A DNA stretch of 15,281 bases from Chloroflexota bacterium (GCA_902810755.1 CADDYT010000151.1:1-15281); one strand, 5' to 3'. Counted from the stretch's first letter, positions 1 to 7,549 are shown. The notes: generated by a model not told the origin, from the letters alone. Numbers and translations are program-made.

Positions 1-503
1 CGCAGCATCGTCGTCACCTGCGAGCGCGTCGACCACTCCAGGGCGTTATAGGCGTACCAGCGTACCGTGCCGTTGGGCAAGAGGCCGCTCGCCGTATTCC
101 CGTTGCCGGGACCGCTGCCCAGCCGATAGGGAATGCAGATGTTCTGTCCGACAAAGATCAGGTTGACGTTGCGAATGTTATTGACTCGCGCCAGCGTCCA
201 GATGTTGTTGCGATAACGCCAGGCGATGCCGCTGAGCGTGTCCCCTCGCTGGACACGGTACCAGTTACAGCCGTTGCCGGGTCCCGGGTTGGCTGCGTGT
301 GCTGTCGGCTGGTCGTTGGCGAACAGTACGGAGCCGAAGAGCAGGCACGCGGCTAAAAGCAGCAATATGCTGTGCTGATACAGGTGGAACTTTGAATAGC
401 TCCGTTTGCGTTCCGGCTGCTGTTGGCCGTATTCGTTCTGTTCTCTGTTTTTCCTCTGTATGGTTGCAGGTATTTGATTGCTTTTCTGTAGCTGTACGGT
501 CAT
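1..503 (-). CDS. LysM-domain envelope protein (3' end outside window)
   Basis: The minus-strand frame is open from the ATG at 503-501 to the left edge: 167 residues with no stop, so the C-terminus is missing. An AAAGGAG ribosome binding site (520-514) sits 10 nt before the ATG. Residues 1-40 are polar and rich in Gln, Asn and Arg. Residues 41-63 are hydrophobic (HSILLLLAACLLFGSVLF), a membrane anchor or long signal peptide ending near THAAN. Residues about 80-126 form one LysM domain: WYRVQRGDTLSGIAWRY, then ARVNNI, then GQNICIP. LysM binds peptidoglycan or chitin-like GlcNAc polymers, so the protein should act at the cell wall. After it comes a Gly/Asn linker and the start of a further segment (WYAYNALEWSTRSQVTTML). 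That could open a lytic transglycosylase or other wall enzyme, but too little is visible. The gene is divergent from the metalloregulator at 710. Confidence 0.85.
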   Translation of the reverse strand, partial: MTVQLQKSNQIPATIQRKNREQNEYGQQQPERKRSYSKFHLYQHSILLLLAACLLFGSVLFANDQPTAHAANPGPGNGCNWYRVQRGDTLSGIAWRYRNNIWTLARVNNIRNVNLIFVGQNICIPYRLGSGPGNGNTASGLLPNGTVRWYAYNALEWSTRSQVTTML

Positions 504-516
504 GCTCAGGTGACTC

Positions 517-557
517 CTTTCTCGTCTTTACTATATCCCTGTGCTTAATCGAGAAAG
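517..557 (-). promoter_or_regulatory. Inverted repeat around the candidate promoter of the LysM gene
   Basis: CTTTCTCG (517-524) and its exact complement CGAGAAAG (550-557) flank 25 bp that contain a -10-like TATAGT (535-530 on the minus strand). The left arm overlaps the LysM ribosome binding site. A transcript starting upstream of 557 could therefore fold and hide that site. If transcription starts at the TATAGT, the arms act only as DNA, for example as a binding site. No good -35 is visible. Confidence 0.35.
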
Positions 558-645
558 ATGAATACAGCCACTAAATCCGTAGGCCCGATCAATCGGCGCC
601 TGCGGGTGGTTTCATTGTTCTACCTCCATAGAGATGGCGGGGACG

Positions 646-654
646 TGGTACAAT
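646..654 (+). promoter_or_regulatory. Extended -10 promoter for the DtxR-family gene
   Basis: TGG directly followed by TACAAT matches an extended -10 (TGN-TATAAT) with one mismatch in the hexamer. No clear -35 is present, as is common for extended -10 promoters. Transcription would start near 661, downstream of the in-frame ATG at 653, which supports translation starting at 710 instead. A small dyad, CCGAT-CA-ATCGG (585-596), lies about 50 bp upstream. No recognisable IdeR- or MntR-type box is seen. Confidence 0.5.
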
Positions 655-709
655 GAACGATAATAGAGAGATAGCGCATGGCCTGTGCAGCGAAGGAAGA
701 GACACGAAC

Positions 710-1405
710 ATGAAAACGGAAGAACCACTCAGCCCGACGGTGGAAGAATATCTGGAAACGATTTATAACATCAGTATGGAAGGTGAGCCGGTTATCGGGG
801 CGCGGCTGGCGCAAAAGTTCGGCGTAGCCCCGCCGACGGTGACCGAAACGCTCAAGCGACTGGTGCGTGACGGGTTCGTTGAGATGGATAACAGACGGCA
901 AATCACGCTCACTGAAAGCGGTATCCGGGCGGCAGAGGCTGTGCTGCGCCGTCACCGCCTGACGGAGCGTTTTCTCGTCGATATGCTGGGCATGCAATGG
1001 CACCAGGTGCATGAAGAAGCCTGCCGTCTGGAACATTTCATTTCTGGCGCGGTCGAGGCCCGTGTCATCACCAGCCTGAACAATCCAACCACCTGCCCGC
1101 ATGGCAACCCGATCCCCGGCCAGGTTCCCAACGCCCGCAACTACCTGAAAGATCATAATGCCGTTCGCCTCTCCTCAATCAATATCGGCGAACAGGCCAC
1201 CATTCTCTGCATTTCCGAAGTGGTAGAGGACGAGGAAGGCTTAATTCGCTACCTGCACGAAAAAGGCCTTACCCCACAGACACGGCTCACTGTGCTGACC
1301 CACGACGAGAGTGGGGAACACGACGAAACCTTCAAAGTGGAAGCGGCAGGCCGCGAAGTGCGCATCAGCAAAGCCGCCGCCGACAAAATCTGGGTCACAC
1401 GCTGA
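710..1405 (+). CDS. DtxR/MntR-family metal-dependent transcriptional regulator
   Basis: This is a 231-residue metalloregulator that would repress iron or manganese uptake genes when metal is bound. The ATG at 710 has GGAAGA (695-700) upstream. An in-frame ATG at 653 lies within the presumed -10 and is rejected. Residues 8-70 are the winged helix (SPTVEEYLETIYNI, then APPTVTETLKRLVRDGFV). Residues 75-140 are the dimerisation and metal-binding domain (RHRLTERFL, VHEEACRLEH, CPHGNPIPG). Residues about 150-230 are an SH3-like/FeoA-type domain, as in long DtxR and IdeR proteins. Aligning by eye, H82, E86, H101, C105, E108 and H109 match DtxR H79, E83, H98, C102, E105 and H106. The position of DtxR Met10 is E13, and E16 matches MntR Glu11, so the site mixes Fe- and Mn-type ligands. 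No metal transporter is adjacent in the window. Confidence 0.9.
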   Translation: MKTEEPLSPTVEEYLETIYNISMEGEPVIGARLAQKFGVAPPTVTETLKRLVRDGFVEMDNRRQITLTESGIRAAEAVLRRHRLTERFLVDMLGMQWHQVHEEACRLEHFISGAVEARVITSLNNPTTCPHGNPIPGQVPNARNYLKDHNAVRLSSINIGEQATILCISEVVEDEEGLIRYLHEKGLTPQTRLTVLTHDESGEHDETFKVEAAGREVRISKAAADKIWVTR

Positions 1406-1485
1406 ATTTTCAGCACAGGCTAAGAGAAATTTGAGGGAATTTCGTGTCCTCCAGGGGACTTTGTGCGTTCTATTACAGGGAGAAG

Positions 1486-1510
1486 GCATGCAAAGGTACC
1501 ATTTGTATGC
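1486..1510. promoter_or_regulatory. Dyad upstream of the glycosyltransferase promoter, possible operator
   Basis: GCATGCAAA (1486-1494) and TTTGTATGC (1502-1510) form a 9-bp inverted repeat with a single G/T exception, around a 7-bp centre (GGTACCA). It lies about 28 bp upstream of the extended -10 at 1538, where an upstream-bound regulator would sit. No T-run follows directly, so it is a poor terminator for the preceding regulator gene. The rest of 1406-1537 shows no gene. Confidence 0.4.
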
Positions 1511-1537
1511 CTCTGTTATCGGTTTTTGGGCCGAGTA

Positions 1538-1546
1538 TGCTATAAT
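1538..1546 (+). promoter_or_regulatory. Extended -10 promoter of the glycosyltransferase unit
   Basis: TGC followed by a perfect TATAAT. No convincing -35 hexamer lies 16-18 bp upstream. Transcription would begin near 1552 and give a leader of about 60 nt that contains a small stem-loop (GCGGG 1574-1578 with CCCGC 1585-1589, loop of 6), just before the GGAG ribosome binding site at 1600-1603. Confidence 0.65.
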
Positions 1547-1611
1547 GGGCGGCGATAGATGAGCATGAACGGCGCGGGCGCTTTCCCGCTGCCGGAATTG
1601 GAGAACCAGTA

Positions 1612-2625
1612 ATGCAACAGACACAAGTACCAACAACTGTCATTGAACCAGATTCGCTTTTACCTGAATTGCCAGCGCAAAAAGTGGCCCTCTCGTTCGT
1701 TATCCCGGTCATGAATGAGGAGAGAAACGTTGCTCTGCTCTATGAGAAACTATCGCAGAAGCTTGAAGAGCTGGGCCAGAGCTATGAAATTATCTTTGTG
1801 GATGATGGAAGCACGGACGGCACCTTTGCCGAGATCAAGAAGCTCCATGATGAACACCCTGGCAAGGTGCGCGTGATTCGCTTCCGCCGCAATTTTGGCA
1901 AGACGCCCGCGCTGGTGGCCGGGTTCAGCCGCTGCCGGGGCGAGATTGTCTTCACGATGGATGGCGATCTGCAGGATGACCCGGAAGAGATTCCACAATT
2001 TCTGGTCAAACTGGATGAAGGCTACGACCTTGTTACCGGCTGGAAATACCCGCGCCTCGATCCCATCTCAAAGACCTTCCCGTCGCGTGTTTTCAACGGC
2101 ATGGTCAGCACGCTGACAGGCATTCACCTGCACGACATCAACAATGGCTTCAAAGCCTACCGGCGCGAGGTGATCGATGACAGCAACCTCAAGCTCTATG
2201 GGGAGTTTCACCGCTTTGTACCCGTTATGGCCCACTGGCGTGGCTACCGTGTGGCGGAGATCAAAGTCCGACATCACCCGCGCAAGTATGGCGTCTCCAA
2301 GTATGGCGCGAGACGTTTTGCGCGCGGCCTGATCGACCTGCTCAACGTGCTGTTCCTCACCACCTTCCTGCGCACGCCCCTGCGCCTCTTCGGGCCGATG
2401 GGTTTCTGGACCTTCCTGCTGGGCGTGCTGGTCGACTTTTTCGTGGTGGTGCGCAGTATCTTCTTCACGCATGAACCCATTCACAACCAGCCCCTGCTCT
2501 TCGTCGGTATCTTGCTGATGATCTTCGGAGTGCAGTTTGTGCTGACAGGTCTGCAAAGCGAGATGATCCGCCATTATGCCTTCAAACCAGGGGAAGAGTA
2601 CAGTATTCGACAGGAACTTGACTGA
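1612..2625 (+). CDS. GT2 glycosyltransferase, polyprenyl-phosphate sugar synthase type (DPM1/ArnC/GtrB-like)
   Basis: A 337-residue enzyme expected to transfer a sugar from a nucleotide donor to undecaprenyl phosphate on the cytoplasmic face, giving a lipid-linked donor. The GT-A catalytic domain spans residues about 25-225. It shows IPVMNEERNV (31-40), the nucleotide-binding DDGSTDGT (64-71), the metal- and substrate-binding DGDLQDDPEE (117-126), INNGFKAYRR (176-185) and RHHPRKYGVSKYG (220-232), the last typical of GtrB/ArnC-type enzymes. Two C-terminal membrane helices follow (about 260-282 and 293-315), then a short tail. The ATG at 1612 is preceded by GGAG with 8 nt spacing. Its stop overlaps the next start (TGATG), so the two genes are probably translationally coupled. 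The sugar (glucose, mannose, aminoarabinose or other) cannot be read from the sequence. Confidence 0.92.
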   Translation: MQQTQVPTTVIEPDSLLPELPAQKVALSFVIPVMNEERNVALLYEKLSQKLEELGQSYEIIFVDDGSTDGTFAEIKKLHDEHPGKVRVIRFRRNFGKTPALVAGFSRCRGEIVFTMDGDLQDDPEEIPQFLVKLDEGYDLVTGWKYPRLDPISKTFPSRVFNGMVSTLTGIHLHDINNGFKAYRREVIDDSNLKLYGEFHRFVPVMAHWRGYRVAEIKVRHHPRKYGVSKYGARRFARGLIDLLNVLFLTTFLRTPLRLFGPMGFWTFLLGVLVDFFVVVRSIFFTHEPIHNQPLLFVGILLMIFGVQFVLTGLQSEMIRHYAFKPGEEYSIRQELD

Positions 2626-3722
2626 TGCGGAGGGCTACACTGCTAAAAATCGGGAAACGGGTAATCCAGATCGGCCTGCCTATCGTGGTGGTTGCCCTCT
2701 TCCTGAGATATATTACCGGCGTCTGGCATGACTTGACGGCGCATACCTTCCACTGGGATTTCTGGCTGCTGGCGCTGGCCTTCTTCGGCTTTGTGCTGCA
2801 AGAACTCTCTTACGGCCTGATCTGGCGCGCCGTGCTGATTCGGCTGGGCCACCGGCTCAAGCTGCGTGTTACACTGCGTATCTACCTGGCCTCGGAGTTC
2901 GTGCGCTATATCCCCGGCAATGTCTGGCACGTCCTGACGCGCATCCTCTGGGTGAGCAAGTACGGCGTCTCGCGGCCCGTCGCCTTTGCCAGCATGACGG
3001 TTGAGTTGATTACCAAGCTGGCTGCCGGTGTGCTGATCTTCGCTGCCAGCCTGCTCTTCTGGCACGATATCAGCGCCGTCGGCTCGCTGCTGCATGGCTC
3101 CCTGGTCATGATCGTCGGCATCGCTACTATTGTCGCCCTGCTTGTGATTCTCTACCCGCCCGTCCTCACCGGCCTGATCAATCTGACTCTGCGCGTGCTG
3201 AGGCGTCAGCCTGTCACGCTCGCTCTGCGCTATAGCGATATTCTGCTGGTGACGCTGGCGTGGTGTGGAAGCTGGCTGATTGCCGGTTGCGCCTTCTTTC
3301 TGCTCTTGCTCGGTATCTGGCCTTCGGCTCCGCTGGCCGCTCTGCCTGTCTGCATCGGCATCTATGCCATTGCCTGGGATATTGGCTTCCTGGCCTTTAT
3401 CACGCCGAGCGGGCTGGTGTTCCGCGAAGGCGCGATTGTGGCCCTGTTTGCCCTGGCCTTCCCCCTGCCCGCCGGGCTGAGCGCGATCATTGCCATCCTC
3501 TCGCGCTTCGTCTCAACCCTGGCCGAACTGCTCTGTGTCAGCGTGGCCTATCTAAGCGGCGACGGCAGCAAGCAGGTGCGCGCGCTGCAAGAAGCTGAGC
3601 AGGCAGGGCAGGAGAAAACACAGGAAGCTGAAGATGTTGTTCCCGCCGACGCAAGCGTCACTGATAAGGCAGGGGCAATGGAGGACGCTGCTGTCTCGAT
3701 CAGCGGAGAAGGGGGACAGTGA
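2625..3722 (+). CDS. Lysylphosphatidylglycerol synthase TM-region family membrane protein (PF03706/YbhN-AglD-like)
   Basis: A 365-residue multi-pass membrane protein with about seven to eight hydrophobic segments between residues 12 and 310. Family hallmarks are the LASEFVRYIPGNVWHVLTR segment (88-106) and PSGLVFREG (261-269), equivalent to the conserved GLGVREG motif. It has only the membrane region, without the catalytic domain of full-length MprF. Stand-alone members often sit beside polyprenyl-phosphate glycosyltransferases and are proposed to flip or bind lipid-linked intermediates; that role is inferred here from its neighbours. Residues 311-365 form a hydrophilic Glu/Ala-rich, probably cytoplasmic tail of unknown role. 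It starts in the TGATG overlap with the GT2 gene and ends in an identical overlap with the next gene, so the three are very likely co-translated. Confidence 0.85.
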   Translation: MRRATLLKIGKRVIQIGLPIVVVALFLRYITGVWHDLTAHTFHWDFWLLALAFFGFVLQELSYGLIWRAVLIRLGHRLKLRVTLRIYLASEFVRYIPGNVWHVLTRILWVSKYGVSRPVAFASMTVELITKLAAGVLIFAASLLFWHDISAVGSLLHGSLVMIVGIATIVALLVILYPPVLTGLINLTLRVLRRQPVTLALRYSDILLVTLAWCGSWLIAGCAFFLLLLGIWPSAPLAALPVCIGIYAIAWDIGFLAFITPSGLVFREGAIVALFALAFPLPAGLSAIIAILSRFVSTLAELLCVSVAYLSGDGSKQVRALQEAEQAGQEKTQEAEDVVPADASVTDKAGAMEDAAVSISGEGGQ

Positions 3723-5953
3723 TGGCGCAATCAAAGTGGCGCAAGTGGCTCTCTATCTGGGGGAGCCGTCTCTATCTTTATCCGCCGCCCCGGTCCATGC
3801 CGCGAACGCGCGCGTTCTGGCTGGCGCTGGGGCTGGTGGCATTCTTCAGCGCACTCTTCTCAGTCTATTTCATTCTCTACCTCACTACCCGCCACGCGGC
3901 CTATCAGACCAATGCTGAAGACCTGGGTATTATGGATCAGGCTGTCTGGAGTATCCTGCATGGCCTGGTACCCCATCAAACTATCTGCAATACGCTGCAT
4001 GACACAAATTGCTATAGCTATAACGGTATCTCGCGCTTTGCCATCCACTTTGAACCTATCCTCTTTCCGGTTTCGCTGCTCTATCTGCTCTGGCCAGACC
4101 CGCGCACGCTCTTAGTGCTGCAAACGCTGGTGGTGGCGAGCGGCGCCTTTCCCGCCTTCTGGCTGGCGCGTCTGCGCCTGCGCAACGAGTTCGCGGGCGT
4201 GGCGATTGCCGTTCTCTATCTGCTCTATCCTGCGCAGCAGGAAGCGACCATCTATGATTTCCATGCCGTCACCTTCACCGCTGCGCTCCTGCTCTTCGTT
4301 CTCTATTTCATGTACGCGCGCCGCACCGTCTTGCTCTTTCTCTTCGCCATCCTGGCAATGGCCTGCAAAGAGGAGATTCCTGTCCTCGTCGCTCTCTTTG
4401 GCCTGTGGTCGATTGTCTTTCAGCGTCGGTGGCGTAGCGGCCTGGGCCTGATCGCGCTGGGCGCGGCCTGGGTCGGCGCGGCTTTGCTCTTCATGCATCT
4501 CTTCAGTCCGACCGGCCACTCGCTGCTGACCTCGCGTTACTCCTATCTGGGCAGCAACCCGCTCAAAATCGTGCTTAACGTGGTGGCCCATCCGGTGAGC
4601 ATGCTCAAGCAGCACGTGCTAGATCACGCTCATCTGTTTTATATCCGTACTTTGCTGACCCCGGCTGGCTATCTGCCCCTGCTCGCGCCCTGGGCGCTGG
4701 TGCTGGCTCTGCCAACGCTGGCGTTGAATCTCTTCAGTTCCGACCCGCAGATGTACAGCGGACTCTTCCAGTACAGCGCCGAGATCGTGCCTGTCTTGAT
4801 CTTCTCCACCATTGAGGCTATTGTACTGATCCTCTGGCTGGTGCAGTGGGCGATGAGCTACACGCGCTCAGGCAACCGGGTGGCGCAGGAAGAGAGCGGG
4901 CAGGAGGGGAAGCGGGAAAGGGAGCAACGGTCGATTGCAGGACGGGCCTTCAACTGGCCGCGCCTGCTGCACGTGGGACTGTTAAGTCTGCTGCTGGTCT
5001 ATGCGCTCGGCTTTGCCGTGCGAGCTGATGCCGCTCGCAGCGACATGCCGTTCGCGCAGGGCTTTACCTGGCCGCAGATCACGCCCCATATCGAACTGGC
5101 ACAGCGTTTCATCGACATGATTCCACCCGATGCCTCGGTTTCGGCACAATCTGAACTGGTACCCCATATCAGCCATCGCTCCAACATCTACCTCTTTCCC
5201 TATCAGGACAACCGGGCCGATTATATCTTTCTCGATGTGACGGGTGATGTCTACCCCTTCTACGGCTCCTCTGACTATATCCCTGAAGTGAAAAAGGTCT
5301 TGCTAAGCGGCCACTACGGTATAGTGGCCGCTCAGGATGGCTATCTCTTGTTGAAACGCGGCCTGCCACCGCCCGGCATCTCGCCGTACTCTCCGGTGAA
5401 GACGAGTAGCGATATCAATAACGTGTTGCCGAATCTGCCGCCACAGTTCTGCTCGTATGTGCAGGTCTCGCGGCAGCAAATCGAGCATACGGCGAATGTA
5501 ACTTTCCAGGCTGGCGCGACCAGCCTCAGTCTCGTGGGCTATAACGTCTCTGCCGCCAGCCCATTCAGCGACACCTCCGGTTACATGCAGGTGAAGACGT
5601 ACTGGACGGTCAGCACACCCACGCCGCAGCCCCTGCGTCTGACGGTGGTGATGGAGGATGCGAAAGGCGAAGAACACTTTGAAAGCCTCGATTTCCCGGC
5701 TGCGACCTGGTGTCCCACCAATTCCTGGCAGCCGGGCCATGTCTATGAGCTGGCGAGCAGAATTTTCAAGCCGGGACATGTGCCGAATGGGCTAGCACAT
5801 GTCGCGATTGCACTCGTTCCGCTGGCTCAACCGTTAAACAATTTGTTAGATGTATCGGCTCGTGTCCCATTCAAGATTGTGAGCGCGCCGTCAAGTGTGA
5901 CGCCCACGGACACGAAAGCATTGCAACTGGCGACAATAACCATCGCCCCGTAG
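3722..5953 (+). CDS. DUF2079-family membrane protein, GT-C-like glycosyltransferase with C-terminal beta-sandwich
   Basis: A 743-residue protein. The ATG at 3722 shares its A with the previous stop; a GTG one codon upstream (3719) is possible. A purine-rich GGAGAAGGGGGA precedes it. Residues 31-54 are the first membrane helix. The first outer loop holds AEDLGIMDQ (65-73) and HFEPILFP (109-116), both characteristic of DUF2079; the acidic E66-D67 is placed like the catalytic acid of GT-C enzymes. More helices follow to about residue 378, with CKEEIP at 215-220 and YSAEIVP at 351-357. A charged insert (381-408), a last helix (413-432) and the extracellular part (IPPDASVSAQSELVPHISHR, 467-486) come next. 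Residues about 600-722 resemble the beta-sandwich attached to Chloroflexota GT39-like proteins (LVGYNVS, YWTV, WQPGHVYEL). It probably transfers the lipid-linked sugar made by the upstream GT2 to an external acceptor. The acceptor is unknown and activity is inferred. Confidence 0.85.
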   Translation: MAQSKWRKWLSIWGSRLYLYPPPRSMPRTRAFWLALGLVAFFSALFSVYFILYLTTRHAAYQTNAEDLGIMDQAVWSILHGLVPHQTICNTLHDTNCYSYNGISRFAIHFEPILFPVSLLYLLWPDPRTLLVLQTLVVASGAFPAFWLARLRLRNEFAGVAIAVLYLLYPAQQEATIYDFHAVTFTAALLLFVLYFMYARRTVLLFLFAILAMACKEEIPVLVALFGLWSIVFQRRWRSGLGLIALGAAWVGAALLFMHLFSPTGHSLLTSRYSYLGSNPLKIVLNVVAHPVSMLKQHVLDHAHLFYIRTLLTPAGYLPLLAPWALVLALPTLALNLFSSDPQMYSGLFQYSAEIVPVLIFSTIEAIVLILWLVQWAMSYTRSGNRVAQEESGQEGKREREQRSIAGRAFNWPRLLHVGLLSLLLVYALGFAVRADAARSDMPFAQGFTWPQITPHIELAQRFIDMIPPDASVSAQSELVPHISHRSNIYLFPYQDNRADYIFLDVTGDVYPFYGSSDYIPEVKKVLLSGHYGIVAAQDGYLLLKRGLPPPGISPYSPVKTSSDINNVLPNLPPQFCSYVQVSRQQIEHTANVTFQAGATSLSLVGYNVSAASPFSDTSGYMQVKTYWTVSTPTPQPLRLTVVMEDAKGEEHFESLDFPAATWCPTNSWQPGHVYELASRIFKPGHVPNGLAHVAIALVPLAQPLNNLLDVSARVPFKIVSAPSSVTPTDTKALQLATITIAP

Positions 5954-6002
5954 ACCTGGCATTGTGCGGGAGAGCAGGGGGCGCCTGGAAAAGGAGGCTA
6001 AA

Positions 6003-7481
6003 ATGAGCATTTATCTTGGTCAGCTACCACCGGCAGAGCTGGCGCGGCTAAAGGCCGAGCTGGCAGAGACGCTCATTGCCAGTTTTTGCTACCCGCGTTT
6101 TTACGATTATCGCACCGGAACGCTGCGCATGCGTCCGGTCGATCGTTCCAGGCGTCAGGAGGTCTGGCTCTACCTCAGTTCATTCGACTTCAGCGCCTGG
6201 AATCGCGTTGATCTGCTATCACCAGATTTCCAGTATCAGATTGAACGACTCTTTATCCAGTTTGTGCAGCGGAATCGCAGCTTTTTCGGTGAGCAGGGCC
6301 GCAAACGTCTCTCAGATGTACGTATGCTGATCAGCACCTGCGCTGCCAGTGTGGCGGAAGACCTGCGCGCACATTTAACAGGGCAGACCAGGAATCGACC
6401 CCCGTTTGGCAGCCCGCGCCCCGTTCCCTCGTGGTCCACCACCAGCGCCACCGGTCAGAAGGAGCCAAACTGGGAGCGCATTGCCCAGTCGACCTTTCTC
6501 CTCCAGCAGCAGGTGCAGGAATGGCGCGGCGAGATCAAGGGCGTACCGCAATTGCCGACGCCCGGCCAGAGCGAGACCGCCCGTCAGCAGCCCGCGACCG
6601 CTGCTCCGGCCCCCAGAAGACCGGCACGGACAGCGGGAATGGCGAAAGGCACCGGCGGCAACCAGCAAGATCACGCGGCAGCCGTCCAGTTGTCCCCGGA
6701 GCAGGAGGCAGCGCGCACTGGCAACGGGAATGTGCCATCTGCTCCGGCAGCAAGAGCAAGCGGGCCTTTGTATCCGCCCACCCCTGCAAAGGCGAGCGGA
6801 CCTTTACAGCCTCCCGTACAACAGGCTGCTCCCGCTCCTATAGTAGCACCAGCAGTACCCGCCGTCTCTGTTCCCTCTGCCAGCAGGGGGGCGACAGCGA
6901 ATGGGAAAAGTGGTCCGCTTGCGTCATCACCTGCGTATCCTGCTCAGACTGCACCGGAATCGACAGTTGCTTCAGTGGTGCCTGTGATGCCCTCACCTGC
7001 TGCCGCCCCCTTTGAGGCTCGCGAAGCACAAATAGCCGCTTCTGTCAGGCCAGATTTTCCGGGACAGGTGAAAACCGCCGATCCTGTTCTCCCTCAGGCA
7101 ATGACCGCGTCAGCTGCTCAGGCACGAGGCGTGCCACAGCCTGCCACACCTGCTTCGGCCAGCATGGCTCCTGCACAACGGGAGAGTACGACGGCGGCGC
7201 TGAGTGGGGAAGATGTGGCCATCTTTGAGCAATTACGCCATCAATTGCTGCTCTGGCTACGCATCGAGGCGGTCCAATGCGGACTGGATATTTCGGGTCA
7301 GAGTGCTACACAGTTGCTCGACCTGCTGCGCCAGCAGGGAAGTATCGACGAAACGCACCTGCAGGTTGTCTCTAACCTGCTCAACCTCGCCAGCCAGGTC
7401 ATGAAAAATGGGCAGGCCAGCCTGCTCGATTACAAGCAGGCGATGATGTTCCATCTGATGCACACTCGTTCAAGGCGCTAA
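6003..7481 (+). CDS. Unrecognised protein with Pro/Ala-rich disordered centre between two helical domains
   Basis: I do not recognise this 492-residue protein. The ATG at 6003 follows a strong AAAAGGAGG ribosome binding site; a GTG at 5964 in frame lacks one. Residues 1-122 look folded and mainly helical (PPAELARLKAELAETLIASF, then SPDFQYQIERLFIQFVQR). Residues 123-400 are low-complexity Pro/Ala/Ser/Gln sequence with one helical stretch (about 155-180). This part includes two consecutive 12-residue repeats at 250-273 (ARASGPLYPPTP, AKASGPLQPPVQ) and a third SGPL further on. Residues 402-492 are a helical domain (VAIFEQLRHQLLLWLRIEA, then LLDLLRQQGSIDETHLQ). There is no signal peptide or membrane helix, so it is probably cytoplasmic. 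It begins 49 nt after the DUF2079 stop with no promoter visible between, so it may share that transcript, which ends at 7550-7590. Two ordered ends joined by a long tether suggest a scaffold or adaptor, which is speculation. Confidence 0.8.
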   Translation: MSIYLGQLPPAELARLKAELAETLIASFCYPRFYDYRTGTLRMRPVDRSRRQEVWLYLSSFDFSAWNRVDLLSPDFQYQIERLFIQFVQRNRSFFGEQGRKRLSDVRMLISTCAASVAEDLRAHLTGQTRNRPPFGSPRPVPSWSTTSATGQKEPNWERIAQSTFLLQQQVQEWRGEIKGVPQLPTPGQSETARQQPATAAPAPRRPARTAGMAKGTGGNQQDHAAAVQLSPEQEAARTGNGNVPSAPAARASGPLYPPTPAKASGPLQPPVQQAAPAPIVAPAVPAVSVPSASRGATANGKSGPLASSPAYPAQTAPESTVASVVPVMPSPAAAPFEAREAQIAASVRPDFPGQVKTADPVLPQAMTASAAQARGVPQPATPASASMAPAQRESTTAALSGEDVAIFEQLRHQLLLWLRIEAVQCGLDISGQSATQLLDLLRQQGSIDETHLQVVSNLLNLASQVMKNGQASLLDYKQAMMFHLMHTRSRR

Positions 7482-7489
7482 CGGCTCAT

Positions 7490-7508
7490 TGCCGCTCAGC
7501 ATGACACG
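7490..7508 (-). repeat. Intergenic repeat copy 1 (CGTGTCATGCTGAGCGGCA on the minus strand)
   Basis: A 19-bp sequence identical to 8604-8622 and in the same orientation, lying 8 bp after the stop at 7481. The minus-strand reading begins like the TGTCATGCTGAGC-type short intergenic repeats that I recall as common in Chloroflexota and other phyla. This copy lacks the flanking palindrome that copy 2 keeps. Confidence 0.6.
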
Positions 7509-7549
7509 GGCGAGCGCGCATGCGTAAGAACGGGCAATAATCCGCTTCG

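Noticed and set aside
299..574. 91-codon plus-strand frame over the LysM gene start
   Set aside because: It lies opposite the LysM signal region and the promoter, and its Cys/Ser/Arg-rich translation is a typical shadow.
653..709. Earlier in-frame ATG for the DtxR-family gene
   Set aside because: The ATG overlaps the TACAAT -10 and would lie upstream of the predicted transcript start. The shorter form begins as family members do.
620..1156. 178-codon minus-strand frame opposite the DtxR-family gene
   Set aside because: It overlaps a well-supported metalloregulator and its translation shows no recognisable features.
5964..6002. GTG start giving a longer form of the 6003-7481 protein
   Set aside because: No ribosome binding site precedes it, whereas AAAAGGAGG lies directly before the ATG at 6003.
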